This document shows positions 1-9,104 of a stretch of 64,000 nt of DNA, one piece after another. The stretch is from assembly GCF_024181285.1 (NCBI RefSeq), contig NZ_CP051201.1:806001-870000 (forward strand), written 5' to 3'. Below the pieces are notes generated by a model. The model made no database searches, was not told the origin of the DNA, and worked only from the letters and a program-made list of their open reading frames with translations. Both the position numbers and the translations under genes were made by a program. Positions within the stretch are counted from its first letter, which is position 1; the number at the start of each line of letters is the position of its first letter. This stretch comes from Treponema sp. OMZ 790. GTDB taxonomy: Bacteria; Spirochaetota; Spirochaetia; Treponematales; Treponemataceae.

Positions 1-2
1 TG

Positions 3-560
3 GGATTACGTCCGCCTATGACTTCGGTTTTAAGTGCCATGCTTTTGGTCCATATTGCCGTAAAACCTGATGAGGCTTTGAGTCTGGGCTTTATGCTTTC
101 TTACGGAGCTTTGGCCGGGATTTTAACTTTTGGAAATGCCTTATTTGAAATTTTAAACGGAAAAATTCCTCCTAAAATTTTGGGCGCCGTTTCGGCTTCT
201 GTAGGGGCGCAAGCATTTACTGCCCCTATCGTAATTTCAAAGATAGGAGGAATAGCTCCAATCGGGATAATTGCTTCGGTAATAATCAGCCCCCTTATTT
301 CCGTTTTTTTGATAATGGGTATTGCGGCAATTTTTATTTCCCTTTTGTTCCCGTTTACAGGGTTTATTTTTTCGTTTTTATTGAATATTGTTTATGATTT
401 TATATTTATACTTATTCAAATTTTTGCTCAAGTTCCGCTCATGGCTGCAAAGAGTTTTGGTGAAAGTCTTAGTTTTTCTCTGCTGCCTTTTGCTGCCGGT
501 TTGGTATGTGTTTGGTATTCCGAAAAAATATTAAAAAAACGGGAGCTTAGTTTAAAATGA
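3..560 (+). CDS. comEC: ComEC/Rec2-type competence protein, C-terminal part (5' truncated by window edge)
   Basis: The frame is open from base 3 and encodes the C-terminal 185 residues of a polytopic membrane protein. The first residues read GLRPPM, and several hydrophobic helices follow. This matches the membrane 'competence' domain of ComEC, the channel that carries single-stranded DNA across the inner membrane during uptake. The chain ends in a basic tail (EKILKKRELSLK). The N-terminal part, and any metallo-beta-lactamase-like domain, lie outside the window or are absent. The stop overlaps the next start by 4 bp (ATGA), so it is probably co-transcribed with yigZ. The call rests on the GLRPP motif and topology. 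Confidence 0.7.
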   Translation, partial: GLRPPMTSVLSAMLLVHIAVKPDEALSLGFMLSYGALAGILTFGNALFEILNGKIPPKILGAVSASVGAQAFTAPIVISKIGGIAPIGIIASVIISPLISVFLIMGIAAIFISLLFPFTGFIFSFLLNIVYDFIFILIQIFAQVPLMAAKSFGESLSFSLLPFAAGLVCVWYSEKILKKRELSLK

Positions 561-1171
561 AAATTTTAATGCAATACGCTTTTTCTGAACTCACCGTAAA
601 AAATTCCAAATTCTTGGCTGAAATTTTTCCTATAAGTTCGGCTGCTGAGGCGAGAGATATTTTAAAACGGCAAAAGGAAAAATACGAAGATGCCCGTCAT
701 GTTGTACATGCCTTTATTACAGGGGAAAGCGGAGAGATTTTAGGCTGCTCCGATGATGGGGAGCCTTCAGGTACGGCAGGCCGTCCTGCCCTTGCTGTTC
801 TTAAAGGTTCGGGCATTACAAATATAATGCTTACAATTACGAGGTGGTTCGGCGGGACGCTTTTGGGAACTGGAGGCTTGGTAAAAGCTTATTCCGATTC
901 TGCAAAACTGGTTTTAGCCGAAGCCGTAAGTGAAGAATTTATAAAAAAAGAACTTTTCAGATTTGAATGTTCCTATGCCGAATGGGAAAATTTAAAAAGA
1001 AATCTTGACGAATTTTCGGTTGAAGCCGTAAAAATAGATTATGAAGAAAAGGTAAAATTCTGCGGTAAAATTCCCGGCAAAAATAAACAGCCCTTTGAGC
1101 TTTTTATTGAAAATGCTTCAAAGGGCAGTGTAAAATTAATTTCCCCAAACTATGCCGATACCAACATGTGA
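557..1171 (+). CDS. yigZ: YigZ/IMPACT (UPF0029) family protein
   Basis: This 204-residue protein carries the UPF0029 signature: EDARHVVHAF, then SDDGEPSGTAGRP and the RWFGGTLLGTGGLVKAY block, roughly residues 48-112. A less conserved C-terminal ferredoxin-like domain follows. Family members (E. coli YigZ, eukaryotic IMPACT) are linked to translation or stress responses, but the exact biochemical role is not settled. The start overlaps the comEC stop by 4 bp. The 3' end overlaps the convergent FecR-domain gene by 36 bp, so the two transcripts would be antisense to each other over that stretch. Confidence 0.9.
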   Translation: MKILMQYAFSELTVKNSKFLAEIFPISSAAEARDILKRQKEKYEDARHVVHAFITGESGEILGCSDDGEPSGTAGRPALAVLKGSGITNIMLTITRWFGGTLLGTGGLVKAYSDSAKLVLAEAVSEEFIKKELFRFECSYAEWENLKRNLDEFSVEAVKIDYEEKVKFCGKIPGKNKQPFELFIENASKGSVKLISPNYADTNM

Positions 1172-1831
1172 AAATGAAGATGCAATATCCATCGAATTTT
1201 CCAACGGCAATGTTTGAGCTATAATCGAGGGCGAATTAGCCTCTGCTTCGGCGAGGGTTTGTATAGGTTGCGGCAGAACTTCATTTGCTTTAATGTTTTG
1301 TGCAGGAGTTACCATGCCCGTATCGCTTATTATAACGGAGTCGCCGATACTTACTTTTGTTTCAAGTCCTGAGCTGTTAACATAGGACCAAGTTCCGCTT
1401 GTTCCGACTAAAAGACCGTCTGAGCTGATTTCTCCCGATGTTCCTCGAACTGAAGCCGTTGCAACCGGAGTTTTTACCTTAAATTCTACTCTTTTTGTAG
1501 AAGCCGGTTTTACATCAGCCTTTACTGAGCCTACATTCAAGTATACTTCTGAAGAAACTGCCTCATTTTTTTGGGTTATTTCTTCAATGGTAAGCCTTGT
1601 CATAGGTCTTACTGTAATGACCGATCCGTCAATCTGTAAAGTCAATTCCGATTTAAAGCCCGTCGAAATCATACTTCCTGATGTAATTATATTTCCTGCT
1701 GCGGCAGGAACCCATCTTCCGCCTTGTTTAATTTCCGCTTTTCCTTTTACGGCAATAACCTTACCGTCCAATGCTAAAAGGGAGCTTGATATAAAACAAA
1801 ATAAACCGATAACAAAAAAAATCTTTTTCAT
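1136..1831 (-). CDS. Secreted FecR-domain protein
   Basis: A 231-residue protein with a clear signal peptide (residues 1-20, ending SSLLA). It then carries a FecR-type domain: an N-terminal region with GKVIAVKGKAEIKQGGRW, and the TPVATASVRGTSGEIS segment near residues 125-140, typical of FecR proteins that sense or bind at the cell surface. No membrane anchor follows, so it is probably periplasmic. A strong ribosome site (AGGAG) lies just upstream of the ATG. It is the third gene of a minus-strand set with an outer-membrane-like barrel and a small secreted protein. Its ligand cannot be told from sequence. Confidence 0.75.
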   Translation of the reverse strand: MKKIFFVIGLFCFISSSLLALDGKVIAVKGKAEIKQGGRWVPAAAGNIITSGSMISTGFKSELTLQIDGSVITVRPMTRLTIEEITQKNEAVSSEVYLNVGSVKADVKPASTKRVEFKVKTPVATASVRGTSGEISSDGLLVGTSGTWSYVNSSGLETKVSIGDSVIISDTGMVTPAQNIKANEVLPQPIQTLAEAEANSPSIIAQTLPLENSMDIASSFSHVGIGIVWGN

Positions 1832-1850
1832 ATTTTTCTCCTTAAATATC

Positions 1851-3011
1851 TTAGAATGAAATGATACCTTTTAATCCGAGCCGGGTATCAATCTTTCCTG
1901 TTTTTTCTACAAACATACCAAAGTCCGCATTTAATGCAATATCTTGAAGTATTGTGTAATTTACTGAGGTATTCCATTCGAAGCCCGCAAAATTACCTAC
2001 CTTTTTGGGTTGACTTGATGTATAGGTCATAAAAGAACATTCCGTGCTCAAAAACAAATTTTTTACGGGTTTTATACTTCCGTTTAAGCTTGTTTTCCAT
2101 AAATCTTTTGCTTCCATGAACTTGACTTTTGAAGCATTTGACAGGGTAAAAGATGTAAATTCTCTTCTTCCTCCGCAAAATATCTGAGTTTTTAAACCTG
2201 CTTTTGAATCATACTTGTTAAAATAATAGTTAAGTTCTCCCGATACAAAAACTCCTATCCCGATCTTCTTTTTTTCTCTTGTCAGTATTGAAACGGATCC
2301 CGAAACAAGATAGAAAAGTCCTTTTGCTATAGGGCCGTTTAATGAGATAGAAGCATAGTTGTTTGAGGCTTTTGGAGTATTTGTGGCTACAAAAGAATTT
2401 ATATCCAAGTCTACTGCATGACGTAAAGCTCCAAAGGGTATATGGAATAAGGCCGACATATGAACAAAAGAAGGGGCAAGATTGTAAATCTTGGTATCTT
2501 TTTTTGATATGGATTTTATACCGGTTGCGGTGGTTGGGTTTGCGTAAGAATTTAAAAGTCCCGTATATCCTAAATTAAAAAATGTTGAAAATTTAGGCAT
2601 TTCGTATGCTATATAAATACCGTCAATGTTTTGGTTTAAAATAACCGATGTAATGTCAGCTGCATTGTATCTTCCGGCATCAATACTCAAACTATTACTG
2701 CCTATAGGGATCAGGAATGAGAATTTAAACATATCCAGGTTAGCAATATGATTTATATCTAATTTTCCATTGGGTTTGATAGGCTTTTTTAAATTCATCA
2801 GGTACGAGGATTGGACAGCAAAGTTATAATTTCCATCTTTATCAAGGTTTTGCTTTGCCCAAAGAGATAAGCTGTCAAAATGAGTTAAACTTATATCGCT
2901 TTTTTGGGAATTAAGATTAAGACCTGTTTTTAAGATTCCTCCTCCCTCAAAAGCAGAGAGATTCAACGAAACAATTAAAAATATAAATATAAAAGCTCTT
3001 ATTTTTTTCAT
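1851..3011 (-). CDS. Predicted outer-membrane beta-barrel protein (treponemal, unknown function)
   Basis: The 386-residue product has a signal peptide (MKKIRAFIFIFLIVSLNLSA). The rest alternates polar and hydrophobic residues in short strands with many Gly, Asn, Ser and aromatic positions. It ends in phenylalanine (KGIISF), as expected of an outer-membrane barrel recognised by the BAM machinery. I do not recognise a named family. The start codon abuts the stop of the upstream gene at 3012, with its ribosome site inside that gene's end, so the two are translationally close. A role as a porin or surface barrel working with the FecR-domain protein is inference. Confidence 0.6.
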   Translation of the reverse strand: MKKIRAFIFIFLIVSLNLSAFEGGGILKTGLNLNSQKSDISLTHFDSLSLWAKQNLDKDGNYNFAVQSSYLMNLKKPIKPNGKLDINHIANLDMFKFSFLIPIGSNSLSIDAGRYNAADITSVILNQNIDGIYIAYEMPKFSTFFNLGYTGLLNSYANPTTATGIKSISKKDTKIYNLAPSFVHMSALFHIPFGALRHAVDLDINSFVATNTPKASNNYASISLNGPIAKGLFYLVSGSVSILTREKKKIGIGVFVSGELNYYFNKYDSKAGLKTQIFCGGRREFTSFTLSNASKVKFMEAKDLWKTSLNGSIKPVKNLFLSTECSFMTYTSSQPKKVGNFAGFEWNTSVNYTILQDIALNADFGMFVEKTGKIDTRLGLKGIISF

Positions 3012-3458
3012 TTATTTCTCCTTATCGGCTTTGGGCATTATTTTTGACAATAAATTGATGCCGTTGAAGGGGCTGATTGTTGAAGACGGCACGGATTTTT
3101 GAGGTATTATCTTCATAATTTTAAGCTGCCTAAAAGCATAATGCGGATTTTTTGCAGCCCTGTACCATAAGCCTTGCTCTATAGCAGAGTATTGTAATGC
3201 CAAATTGGAAAATTCATCCAGCCTAATAGGCTCGTCATGTTTTTTGTTTTTAAACATTTTAAGACCCTTAAATTTATCGAAAGCTGCCGCATAAGAATCA
3301 TTCTCATTGACCTTTTCGGCTGCTGTTCCTACAAGATAGCAGGCCTGTCCTTTCGTTAAAACTTCGGATGATAAAATTTCATCGACTTTTTCTGCCGATT
3401 GTGCAAAAATGATAATTCCGAAACTTAAACATATTAAAATAAAGCATATCTTCTTCAT
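3012..3458 (-). CDS. Small secreted hypothetical protein
   Basis: A 148-residue protein with an N-terminal signal peptide (residues 1-19, ending IIIFA before QSAEKV). The mature part is basic, largely helical, and has no motif I recognise. It is the first gene of the minus-strand group leading into the barrel and the FecR-domain protein, so the three may form one envelope operon. The start has a good ribosome site (GGAGG) about 7 bases upstream. No function is assigned. Confidence 0.6.
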   Translation of the reverse strand: MKKICFILICLSFGIIIFAQSAEKVDEILSSEVLTKGQACYLVGTAAEKVNENDSYAAAFDKFKGLKMFKNKKHDEPIRLDEFSNLALQYSAIEQGLWYRAAKNPHYAFRQLKIMKIIPQKSVPSSTISPFNGINLLSKIMPKADKEK

Positions 3459-3557
3459 ACAATACCTCCCAAATTCATCTCAACTTCTACTAATTATATC
3501 ACAAAAAAGTAAAAATAACAATCTAATTGTAAATTAAAAAATGCAATTATTTTCTTC

Positions 3558-3602
3558 TTGAAATTTTATTTTTTTTGTTGTATTGTGATATAGCGGGAGG
3601 GG
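3558..3602 (+). promoter_or_regulatory. Predicted promoter and ribosome site of the AAA ATPase gene
   Basis: TTGAAA at 3558-3563 and TATTGT at 3581-3586 are separated by 17 bp. The ribosome site GGGAGGGG at 3595-3602 lies 2 bases from the ATG at 3605. The site fixes the start at 3605 rather than at an upstream in-frame codon at 3575, which would precede the predicted transcript. Confidence 0.5.
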
Positions 3603-3604
3603 TT

Positions 3605-5368
3605 ATGGCAGCCGGAAAACAGCTTATTAAAGAAAACAGTGCATATATTGACAATTTACCTGATTGGGCGCAAGAACTTTCGGTAAAATATTGTTCAAAA
3701 ACGGCGAACCTTTATTTTGTACATGGAAATATAAGAGATTTTTTACCTCATCATGTAACAGAGTACGGTCACAATTTTCTTTTTGTGAAGATAAGGGATT
3801 ATATTTCGGAAGTGCTTTTCGGAAATCAAAATATAATAGTCTATTATGATAAATCGGGAGGTATTTCCTTTTGCTCCTCTGATATGGAAAAAGATTATCT
3901 TGAAACCATGCATAAATACTATCCCGATGTTCCGGCTGAAGATTTTTTGTCGAGAAATCCGGAAGAAGCTTTTTCTTATCTGGAAAGGTATTTTGTCCTT
4001 AATTTCGGAAAAAATTTGCGTATTGTTCTGATAATAGACTATGCCGAAACCATAATTCCGGCCGATGAGATAGGAAATTTAGATGAAACGGACAGGTACT
4101 GTCTTGTTACTCTAAATAGATGGTCGCATGAACCTTCTTTTACCCGTGAGGATATTTCGATAATAATGCTTACCGAAAACCTTACCGATTTAAATCCCCG
4201 CCTTACGGCTTCTCCTTCAACAATAAAGGTGAGAATACCTCTTCCTGAAGCTTCAGTAAGGGTAAACTTTTTAGAATATTTAAGGCAGACTGAAGGGATT
4301 CTTTTGACCGAAAGAGGCCTGTCCCCTGAAAGAATGGGAGCTTTAACCTCAGGTTTAAACCTTCTAAACCTCTATCAGCTTGTAGCCGAGTCCTATCAGG
4401 ATGATAAGCCCATAAGTTTGGACTATTTGGCAACCAAAAAGAGGGAAATCATTGAAAATGAAGCCGGAGGTCTTTTGGAATTTATAGATATAGATTATGA
4501 TCTTTCCCTTGTTTCAGGGCATGATTTTGTAAAGAAAAGGTTTAAATTTGCAGCAAAGGCCTTAAAGGCTGCAAGAACGGATGTTTTACCGATGGGCTAT
4601 CTTATTTCAGGTCCCATAGGAACGGGCAAAACCTTTATAGTGTCTGCCTTTGCAGGCGAAATAGGTATTCCCATGGTGAGACTGCGAAACTTCCGTTCCC
4701 AGTGGCAAGGTGCTACCGAATCGAATCTTGAAAAAGTCTTAAATATTTTGCGTGCAATGTCGCCTGTGGCCGTAATGATAGATGAGGCTGACGTTGTGCT
4801 GGGAAACCGGACTTCAAACGATATTTCCGGTACTTCAGGAAGAGTTTTTGCTCAAATAGCAAATTTTATGGGAAATACGGCTTACAGGGGAAAAATAATT
4901 TGGTTTTTGATTACCTGCCGCCCCGATTTGATTCCTGTGGACTTAAAGAGGCAGGGGAGAGCAGAAGAACATCTTGCTCTTTTCTATCCTGAAAATGATG
5001 CAGAAAGATTGGATCTCTTTGAAACCCTTCAAAGAAAACTCAGGATTAAACTTCATGAGGTAAATTTAAACTCGGTAATAAAAAAGATTAAATTCGATGT
5101 ATCGGGTGCAGACATAGAAGCTATTTTGGTGCGCGCAAAGATGAATGCAACAGTAGAAGGCCGGGCCATGGTCATTCAAAAAGACTTGGAGGAAACTATA
5201 GCTGATTTTGTTCCTCCTTCTTATCCTTATGAGATAGAATTACAAAATTTGGTTGCCGCAATAGAGTGCACAAGTAAGGAGATGGTTCCTAAAAAATACC
5301 AATCCATGCAGCGCTCTGCAATGTCCTCGGAAATTTTCGAGTTAAAGCAGCTTTTAGGCGAAAAATAA
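3605..5368 (+). CDS. AAA family ATPase
   Basis: A 587-residue protein. Residues 1 to about 300 form an N-terminal region of unknown fold containing a degenerate P-loop-like fold (LNRWSHEPSF, then IIMLTENLTDLNPRL). The C-terminal half is a classical AAA module with Walker A GPIGTGKT near residue 338 and Walker B VAVMIDEAD near residue 390. Sensor and arginine-finger segments follow (ITCRPDLIPVDLKRQGR), then a helical lid. The pattern resembles FtsH/Cdc48-type AAA rather than ClpB. There is no protease domain, so it is probably a remodelling ATPase. It stands alone, just before the nrdR promoter. Confidence 0.75.
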   Translation: MAAGKQLIKENSAYIDNLPDWAQELSVKYCSKTANLYFVHGNIRDFLPHHVTEYGHNFLFVKIRDYISEVLFGNQNIIVYYDKSGGISFCSSDMEKDYLETMHKYYPDVPAEDFLSRNPEEAFSYLERYFVLNFGKNLRIVLIIDYAETIIPADEIGNLDETDRYCLVTLNRWSHEPSFTREDISIIMLTENLTDLNPRLTASPSTIKVRIPLPEASVRVNFLEYLRQTEGILLTERGLSPERMGALTSGLNLLNLYQLVAESYQDDKPISLDYLATKKREIIENEAGGLLEFIDIDYDLSLVSGHDFVKKRFKFAAKALKAARTDVLPMGYLISGPIGTGKTFIVSAFAGEIGIPMVRLRNFRSQWQGATESNLEKVLNILRAMSPVAVMIDEADVVLGNRTSNDISGTSGRVFAQIANFMGNTAYRGKIIWFLITCRPDLIPVDLKRQGRAEEHLALFYPENDAERLDLFETLQRKLRIKLHEVNLNSVIKKIKFDVSGADIEAILVRAKMNATVEGRAMVIQKDLEETIADFVPPSYPYEIELQNLVAAIECTSKEMVPKKYQSMQRSAMSSEIFELKQLLGEK

Positions 5369-5380
5369 TTAGATATCGGC

Positions 5381-5427
5381 TTGACACGCTATATATAGTG
5401 TGATATCTTGTATCGTATATACAGATA
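5381..5427 (+). promoter_or_regulatory. nrdR-nrdD promoter with predicted NrdR box
   Basis: TTGACA (5381-5386) and TATCTT (5404-5409) are 17 bp apart. The 16-mer ACGCTATATATAGTGT at 5386-5401 fills the spacer and differs from the palindromic NrdR box (ACACTATATATAGTGT type) at one position. A second weaker AT-rich dyad (TATCGTATATACAGATA, 5411-5427) follows, 25 bp centre to centre. NrdR bound here would block RNA polymerase, implying autoregulation together with nrdD. Confidence 0.6.
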
Positions 5428-5479
5428 CGCTATTTTTGGGAGCTGGGATGCATTTTAAAGTCATCCTGTAATTTTAAGT

Positions 5480-5935
5480 ATGAGATGTCCGCATTGCGGT
5501 AACTGTGACGACAAGGTTATGGAATCAAGAACTCTGGCTCAAGGGGATTGTATAAGAAGAAGACGGGAGTGTATCGCCTGCGGTTACCGCTTTACAAGCT
5601 ATGAACATATTGAAGAAAAGCCGTTTATGGTGATCAAAAAAGACGGCCGAAGGGAGCCTTTTGACCGCAAAAAACTTGAAAAGGGTATTGAGCGGGCTCT
5701 TGAAAAACGGCCCGTTTCTTTAAATGCCATAGAAAATATCGTTACCGAAATTGAAGATCAAGCGGTTTTAAGTTCAGGTCTTAATAAAGAGATTGAGACC
5801 ACCGCTTTAGGCGAAATGGTTTTATCCCGCCTTTATTCCGTGGATAAGGTAGCGTATATACGGTTTGCTTCCGTTTATAAACAATTCAGCAATTTGGATG
5901 AATTTGTAAACGAGGTAAAAAAAGCCCGAAAATAA
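5480..5935 (+). CDS. nrdR: Transcriptional repressor NrdR
   Basis: A 151-residue protein of normal NrdR length. Residues 1-45 hold the zinc ribbon: CPHCG near residues 3-7 and CIACGYRF near residues 31-38. An ATP-cone domain follows, starting KPFMVIKKDGRREPFDRKKLEKGI. NrdR senses ATP/dATP through the cone and represses ribonucleotide reductase genes. It lies directly upstream of nrdD, with 37 bp between them, and behind a predicted NrdR box, so it probably controls its own operon. No strong Shine-Dalgarno site precedes the ATG. Confidence 0.95.
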   Translation: MRCPHCGNCDDKVMESRTLAQGDCIRRRRECIACGYRFTSYEHIEEKPFMVIKKDGRREPFDRKKLEKGIERALEKRPVSLNAIENIVTEIEDQAVLSSGLNKEIETTALGEMVLSRLYSVDKVAYIRFASVYKQFSNLDEFVNEVKKARK

Positions 5936-5972
5936 TTAAACGATGTAAATAAATTGGGAGGTAGTAAAAGTT

Positions 5973-8099
5973 ATGGAGGAAAAAAACACAAATCAAACGG
6001 TTTTTCCTGAATGGAGGTCCTTTTTAGGAACAATGGAGAAGGCAAAACCCAAAATTTTGTGTTCGGTTGTAAAACGTTCAGGAGAAATTGAGGCTTATAA
6101 CCGCAAAAAGATAGAAAAAGCCATCAATAAGGCTGTGACTGCCGTTGAAGGATGCTCAAATGATGAAAAGGCTGCTTTTTTAACCGATAAGGTTGAAGAA
6201 AAGTTAAAGTCGATTATGGCATCGCGTTATGCGCATTCAATTCCGGCAATTGAAGAAATTCAGGATGTGGTAGAGCTTGTTTTAATAGAACAGCAGGAAG
6301 CCCGGCTTGCAAAGGCTTATATCCTTTACAGGGCAAAGAGGGAGGCTGTGCGCGATGCGGAAAGCCTCATGCTCAATATCAATAGTACTATGGACGGATA
6401 TTTGAGTCAGTCCGACTGGCGCGTAAAAGAAAATGCCAACGTAAACTTTTCTTTGGGCGGTCTTATTCTTCATAACTCCGGAACCATTACTGCAAACTAT
6501 TGGCTTAAAAATATTTATACACCGGCTATTGCCGAAGCCCATGTTACGGCTGCCTTTCATATCCATGACCTTTCAATGTTTTCGGGCTACTGTGCAGGCT
6601 GGTCTTTGCGTCAGCTAATTCAAGAGGGCTTGGGCGGTGTTCCCGACAAGATTACCTCAAAGCCTCCAAAGCACCTGTCTACTCTGATTCAGCAGATAGT
6701 CAACTTTTTAGGCATCATGCAAAACGAATGGGCCGGAGCTCAAGCCTTCAGCTCCTTTGATACGTACTTGGCTCCTTTCGTAAAAAAAGATAATATGAGC
6801 GAAACAAGCGTAAAGCAGTGCCTTCAAAGCTTTGTTTACGGCGTAAATACGCCCAGCCGCTGGGGCTCTCAAGCTCCCTTCACAAATATAACCTTGGACT
6901 GGGTATGTCCTCCCGACCTTGCAAATCAAAAAGCCATTGTCGGAGGCGAAATGCAGGATTTTACCTACGGCGAATGTCAAAAAGAAATGGATATGATAAA
7001 TAATCTCTTTATTGAGCTCATGCTTGAAGGGGATGCTGCAGGAAGAGGTTTTCAATATCCCATTCCGACCTATAACATAACCACAGATTTTGACTGGTCA
7101 AGTCCGAATGCAAAATTGCTTTTTGAGATGACTGCCCGGTACGGTACGCCTTATTTTCAAAACTTTATAAATTCCGACTTAAACCCGGGGGATGTGCGCT
7201 CCATGTGTTGCCGGCTTCAACTGGATAAAAGGGAACTGCGTAAAAGAGGAGGCGGTCTTTTCGGTTCGGATGAGTTTACAGGCTCCATAGGGGTTGTTAC
7301 CATCAACATGCCTCAAATAGGATATCTCGCAAAAACCGAAAAGGACTATTTTGACCGATTGGACTATCTTATGGATATAGCAAAGCAAAGCCTTGAGATG
7401 AAGCGTAAGGTAATCGAAAAGCTCTTGGAAGGCGGCCTTTTCCCTTATACAAAAAGATATTTACATCATTTAAATAACCACTTTTCGACTATAGGAATTT
7501 GCGGTATGAACGAGTCCTGCTTAAACTTTTTGGGAGAGGATATTGTGAGTGCAAGAGGAAAGGCCTTTGCCGAAAAGGTTTTAACATACATGAGAAACCG
7601 CCTTGCCGACTTCCAGGAAGAAACAGGCAGCTTGTTCAACCTTGAAGCCACTCCGGCAGAGAGTACCTCTTACAGACTCGCACGCCACGATAAAAATCAG
7701 TTTCCCGATATAATTACTTCAGGGGATGCCGAACCCTATTACACCAATTCAAGTCAGCTTCCCGTTGCCTACACTACCGATGTTTTTGAAGCCTTGGATC
7801 ATCAAGAAAGTTTACAGCGTAAGTATACGGGCGGTACGGTTTTTCACATCTTTTTGGGAGAGGCTATCAAGGATTGGGAATCATGCAGGGATCTGGTTAA
7901 GGCTGTTGCAAACAATTACCGCATTCCTTATTTTTCCATTTCGCCGACATTTTCGATATGCCCTGTTCACGGTTATCTTGAAGGCGAGCATTTTGAGTGC
8001 CCTTATTGCAAGCGTGAAAAGCAGGCGAAGCTTGAATTAAAATTGGCTGAACTTGAAAAAGAAAAATCTGAAGTGTTAAGTACGGTTTCTAAAAATTAA
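5973..8099 (+). CDS. nrdD: Anaerobic (class III) ribonucleoside-triphosphate reductase, apparently without the glycyl-radical loop
   Basis: A 708-residue protein. An N-terminal ATP cone (residues about 28-120, starting KPKILCSVVKRSGEIEAYN) precedes the ten-stranded barrel. Visible NrdD blocks are FHIHDLSMFSGYCAGWSL, TPSRWGSQAPFTN, SMCCRLQLD, GSIGVVTINMPQIGY and IGICGMNESCLNF. Near the C-terminus the zinc site is present (CPVHGYLEGEHFECPYC). The family's glycyl-radical segment, normally close behind it (EVYSRVVGY-like), is missing. The last 29 residues are instead a charged, probably helical tail. The start has a good ribosome site (GGGAGG). No nrdG activase is adjacent. The call as NrdD is firm; whether the enzyme is active by itself is open. 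Confidence 0.9.
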   Translation: MEEKNTNQTVFPEWRSFLGTMEKAKPKILCSVVKRSGEIEAYNRKKIEKAINKAVTAVEGCSNDEKAAFLTDKVEEKLKSIMASRYAHSIPAIEEIQDVVELVLIEQQEARLAKAYILYRAKREAVRDAESLMLNINSTMDGYLSQSDWRVKENANVNFSLGGLILHNSGTITANYWLKNIYTPAIAEAHVTAAFHIHDLSMFSGYCAGWSLRQLIQEGLGGVPDKITSKPPKHLSTLIQQIVNFLGIMQNEWAGAQAFSSFDTYLAPFVKKDNMSETSVKQCLQSFVYGVNTPSRWGSQAPFTNITLDWVCPPDLANQKAIVGGEMQDFTYGECQKEMDMINNLFIELMLEGDAAGRGFQYPIPTYNITTDFDWSSPNAKLLFEMTARYGTPYFQNFINSDLNPGDVRSMCCRLQLDKRELRKRGGGLFGSDEFTGSIGVVTINMPQIGYLAKTEKDYFDRLDYLMDIAKQSLEMKRKVIEKLLEGGLFPYTKRYLHHLNNHFSTIGICGMNESCLNFLGEDIVSARGKAFAEKVLTYMRNRLADFQEETGSLFNLEATPAESTSYRLARHDKNQFPDIITSGDAEPYYTNSSQLPVAYTTDVFEALDHQESLQRKYTGGTVFHIFLGEAIKDWESCRDLVKAVANNYRIPYFSISPTFSICPVHGYLEGEHFECPYCKREKQAKLELKLAELEKEKSEVLSTVSKN

Positions 8100-8143
8100 G
8101 GTTTTTAGAAAGAAAAAAAATAAATTCTTCATGGAGGAAAAAA

Positions 8144-9100
8144 ATGAAGCAAAAAAAGGTTGACCCTTCAAGGGTTTTTGGAGCTTTACGTACAATAATA
8201 ATATTGATAGTGATAGCTCTTATAGCCTTTTCGGGGATAAAGGTTATCCCTACAACAGATAACGGAGTTGTTACCCGTTTCGGTAAATATACAAGGACCC
8301 TTGCTCCGGGGCTTAACTTTGTAATTCCCTTTGTAGATCAAGTTTATAAGGTTCCTATTAAGACCGTTCAAAAGGAAGAATTCGGATTTAGAACATCGCG
8401 GTCGGGAGAAAGAAGCGAATATCAAAATTCAATGCTTCACGAATCTTCGATGCTTACAGGAGACCTAAACATTATAAATGTTGAATGGGTTATTCAGTAT
8501 AAAATAGTTGATCCTAAGGCCTGGCTTTTTAATGTAGAAGAATCTCAAAGAAATAAAACAGTCAGAGATGTTTCAAAATCCGTTGTCAACAGTTTGGTAG
8601 GGGATAGGGCTATTATGGACATAATCAGCTTGGACCGCGACAGCATCGCAGTTTTGGCTCAAGAAAAAATGAATGAAAAATATAAGCAGATGGGACTTGG
8701 GATTTCCGTTTCATCGGTTCAGCTGCAAAACATTGTTCCGCCTGAGGAAGTTCAAGCTGCCTTCGAGGACGTAAACATCGCAATTCAAGATATGAATAGG
8801 CTAATAAACGAAGGAAAAGAAGCCTATAATAAGGAAATTCCTAAGGCAAAGGGTGAAGCTCAAAAGATGATTGAAGAAGCAAGAGGTTATGCTTCCGAAA
8901 GGATAAACAAGGCTAAGGGTGATGTTGCCCGATTTAATGCCGTTTATTCCGAATATGTAAAGGCTCCCGACATTACGAGAAGAAGGCTCTACCTTGAGAC
9001 TTTGGATTCTATTTTTAAAAATAATGAAAACGTTACGCTCATAGATAAAAACTTAAAAAGCTTTTTACCTTTAAAAGATTTAAATAAGGGAGGAAATTGA
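8144..9100 (+). CDS. hflK: HflK, SPFH-domain modulator of FtsH protease
   Basis: A 318-residue protein with an N-terminal membrane helix (residues about 16-33). An SPFH/band-7 domain follows: GVVTRFGKYTRTLAPGLNFVIPF, then VQWVIQYKIVDPKAWLFNV-type strands and GISVSSVQLQNIVPPEEVQAAF. A long charged coiled region ends the chain. HflK pairs with HflC in a membrane ring that surrounds FtsH. hflC begins 4 bp after the stop, with a ribosome site (GGGAGG) across the junction, so the two are one operon. It also lacks the glycine-rich N-terminus found in some HflK proteins. Confidence 0.85.
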   Translation: MKQKKVDPSRVFGALRTIIILIVIALIAFSGIKVIPTTDNGVVTRFGKYTRTLAPGLNFVIPFVDQVYKVPIKTVQKEEFGFRTSRSGERSEYQNSMLHESSMLTGDLNIINVEWVIQYKIVDPKAWLFNVEESQRNKTVRDVSKSVVNSLVGDRAIMDIISLDRDSIAVLAQEKMNEKYKQMGLGISVSSVQLQNIVPPEEVQAAFEDVNIAIQDMNRLINEGKEAYNKEIPKAKGEAQKMIEEARGYASERINKAKGDVARFNAVYSEYVKAPDITRRRLYLETLDSIFKNNENVTLIDKNLKSFLPLKDLNKGGN

Positions 9101-9104
9101 TTTT

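Noticed and set aside
8040..8143. Frameshift hiding the glycyl-radical motif of NrdD
   Set aside because: Reading other frames after the zinc motif gives no RVVGY-like segment before the hflK start.
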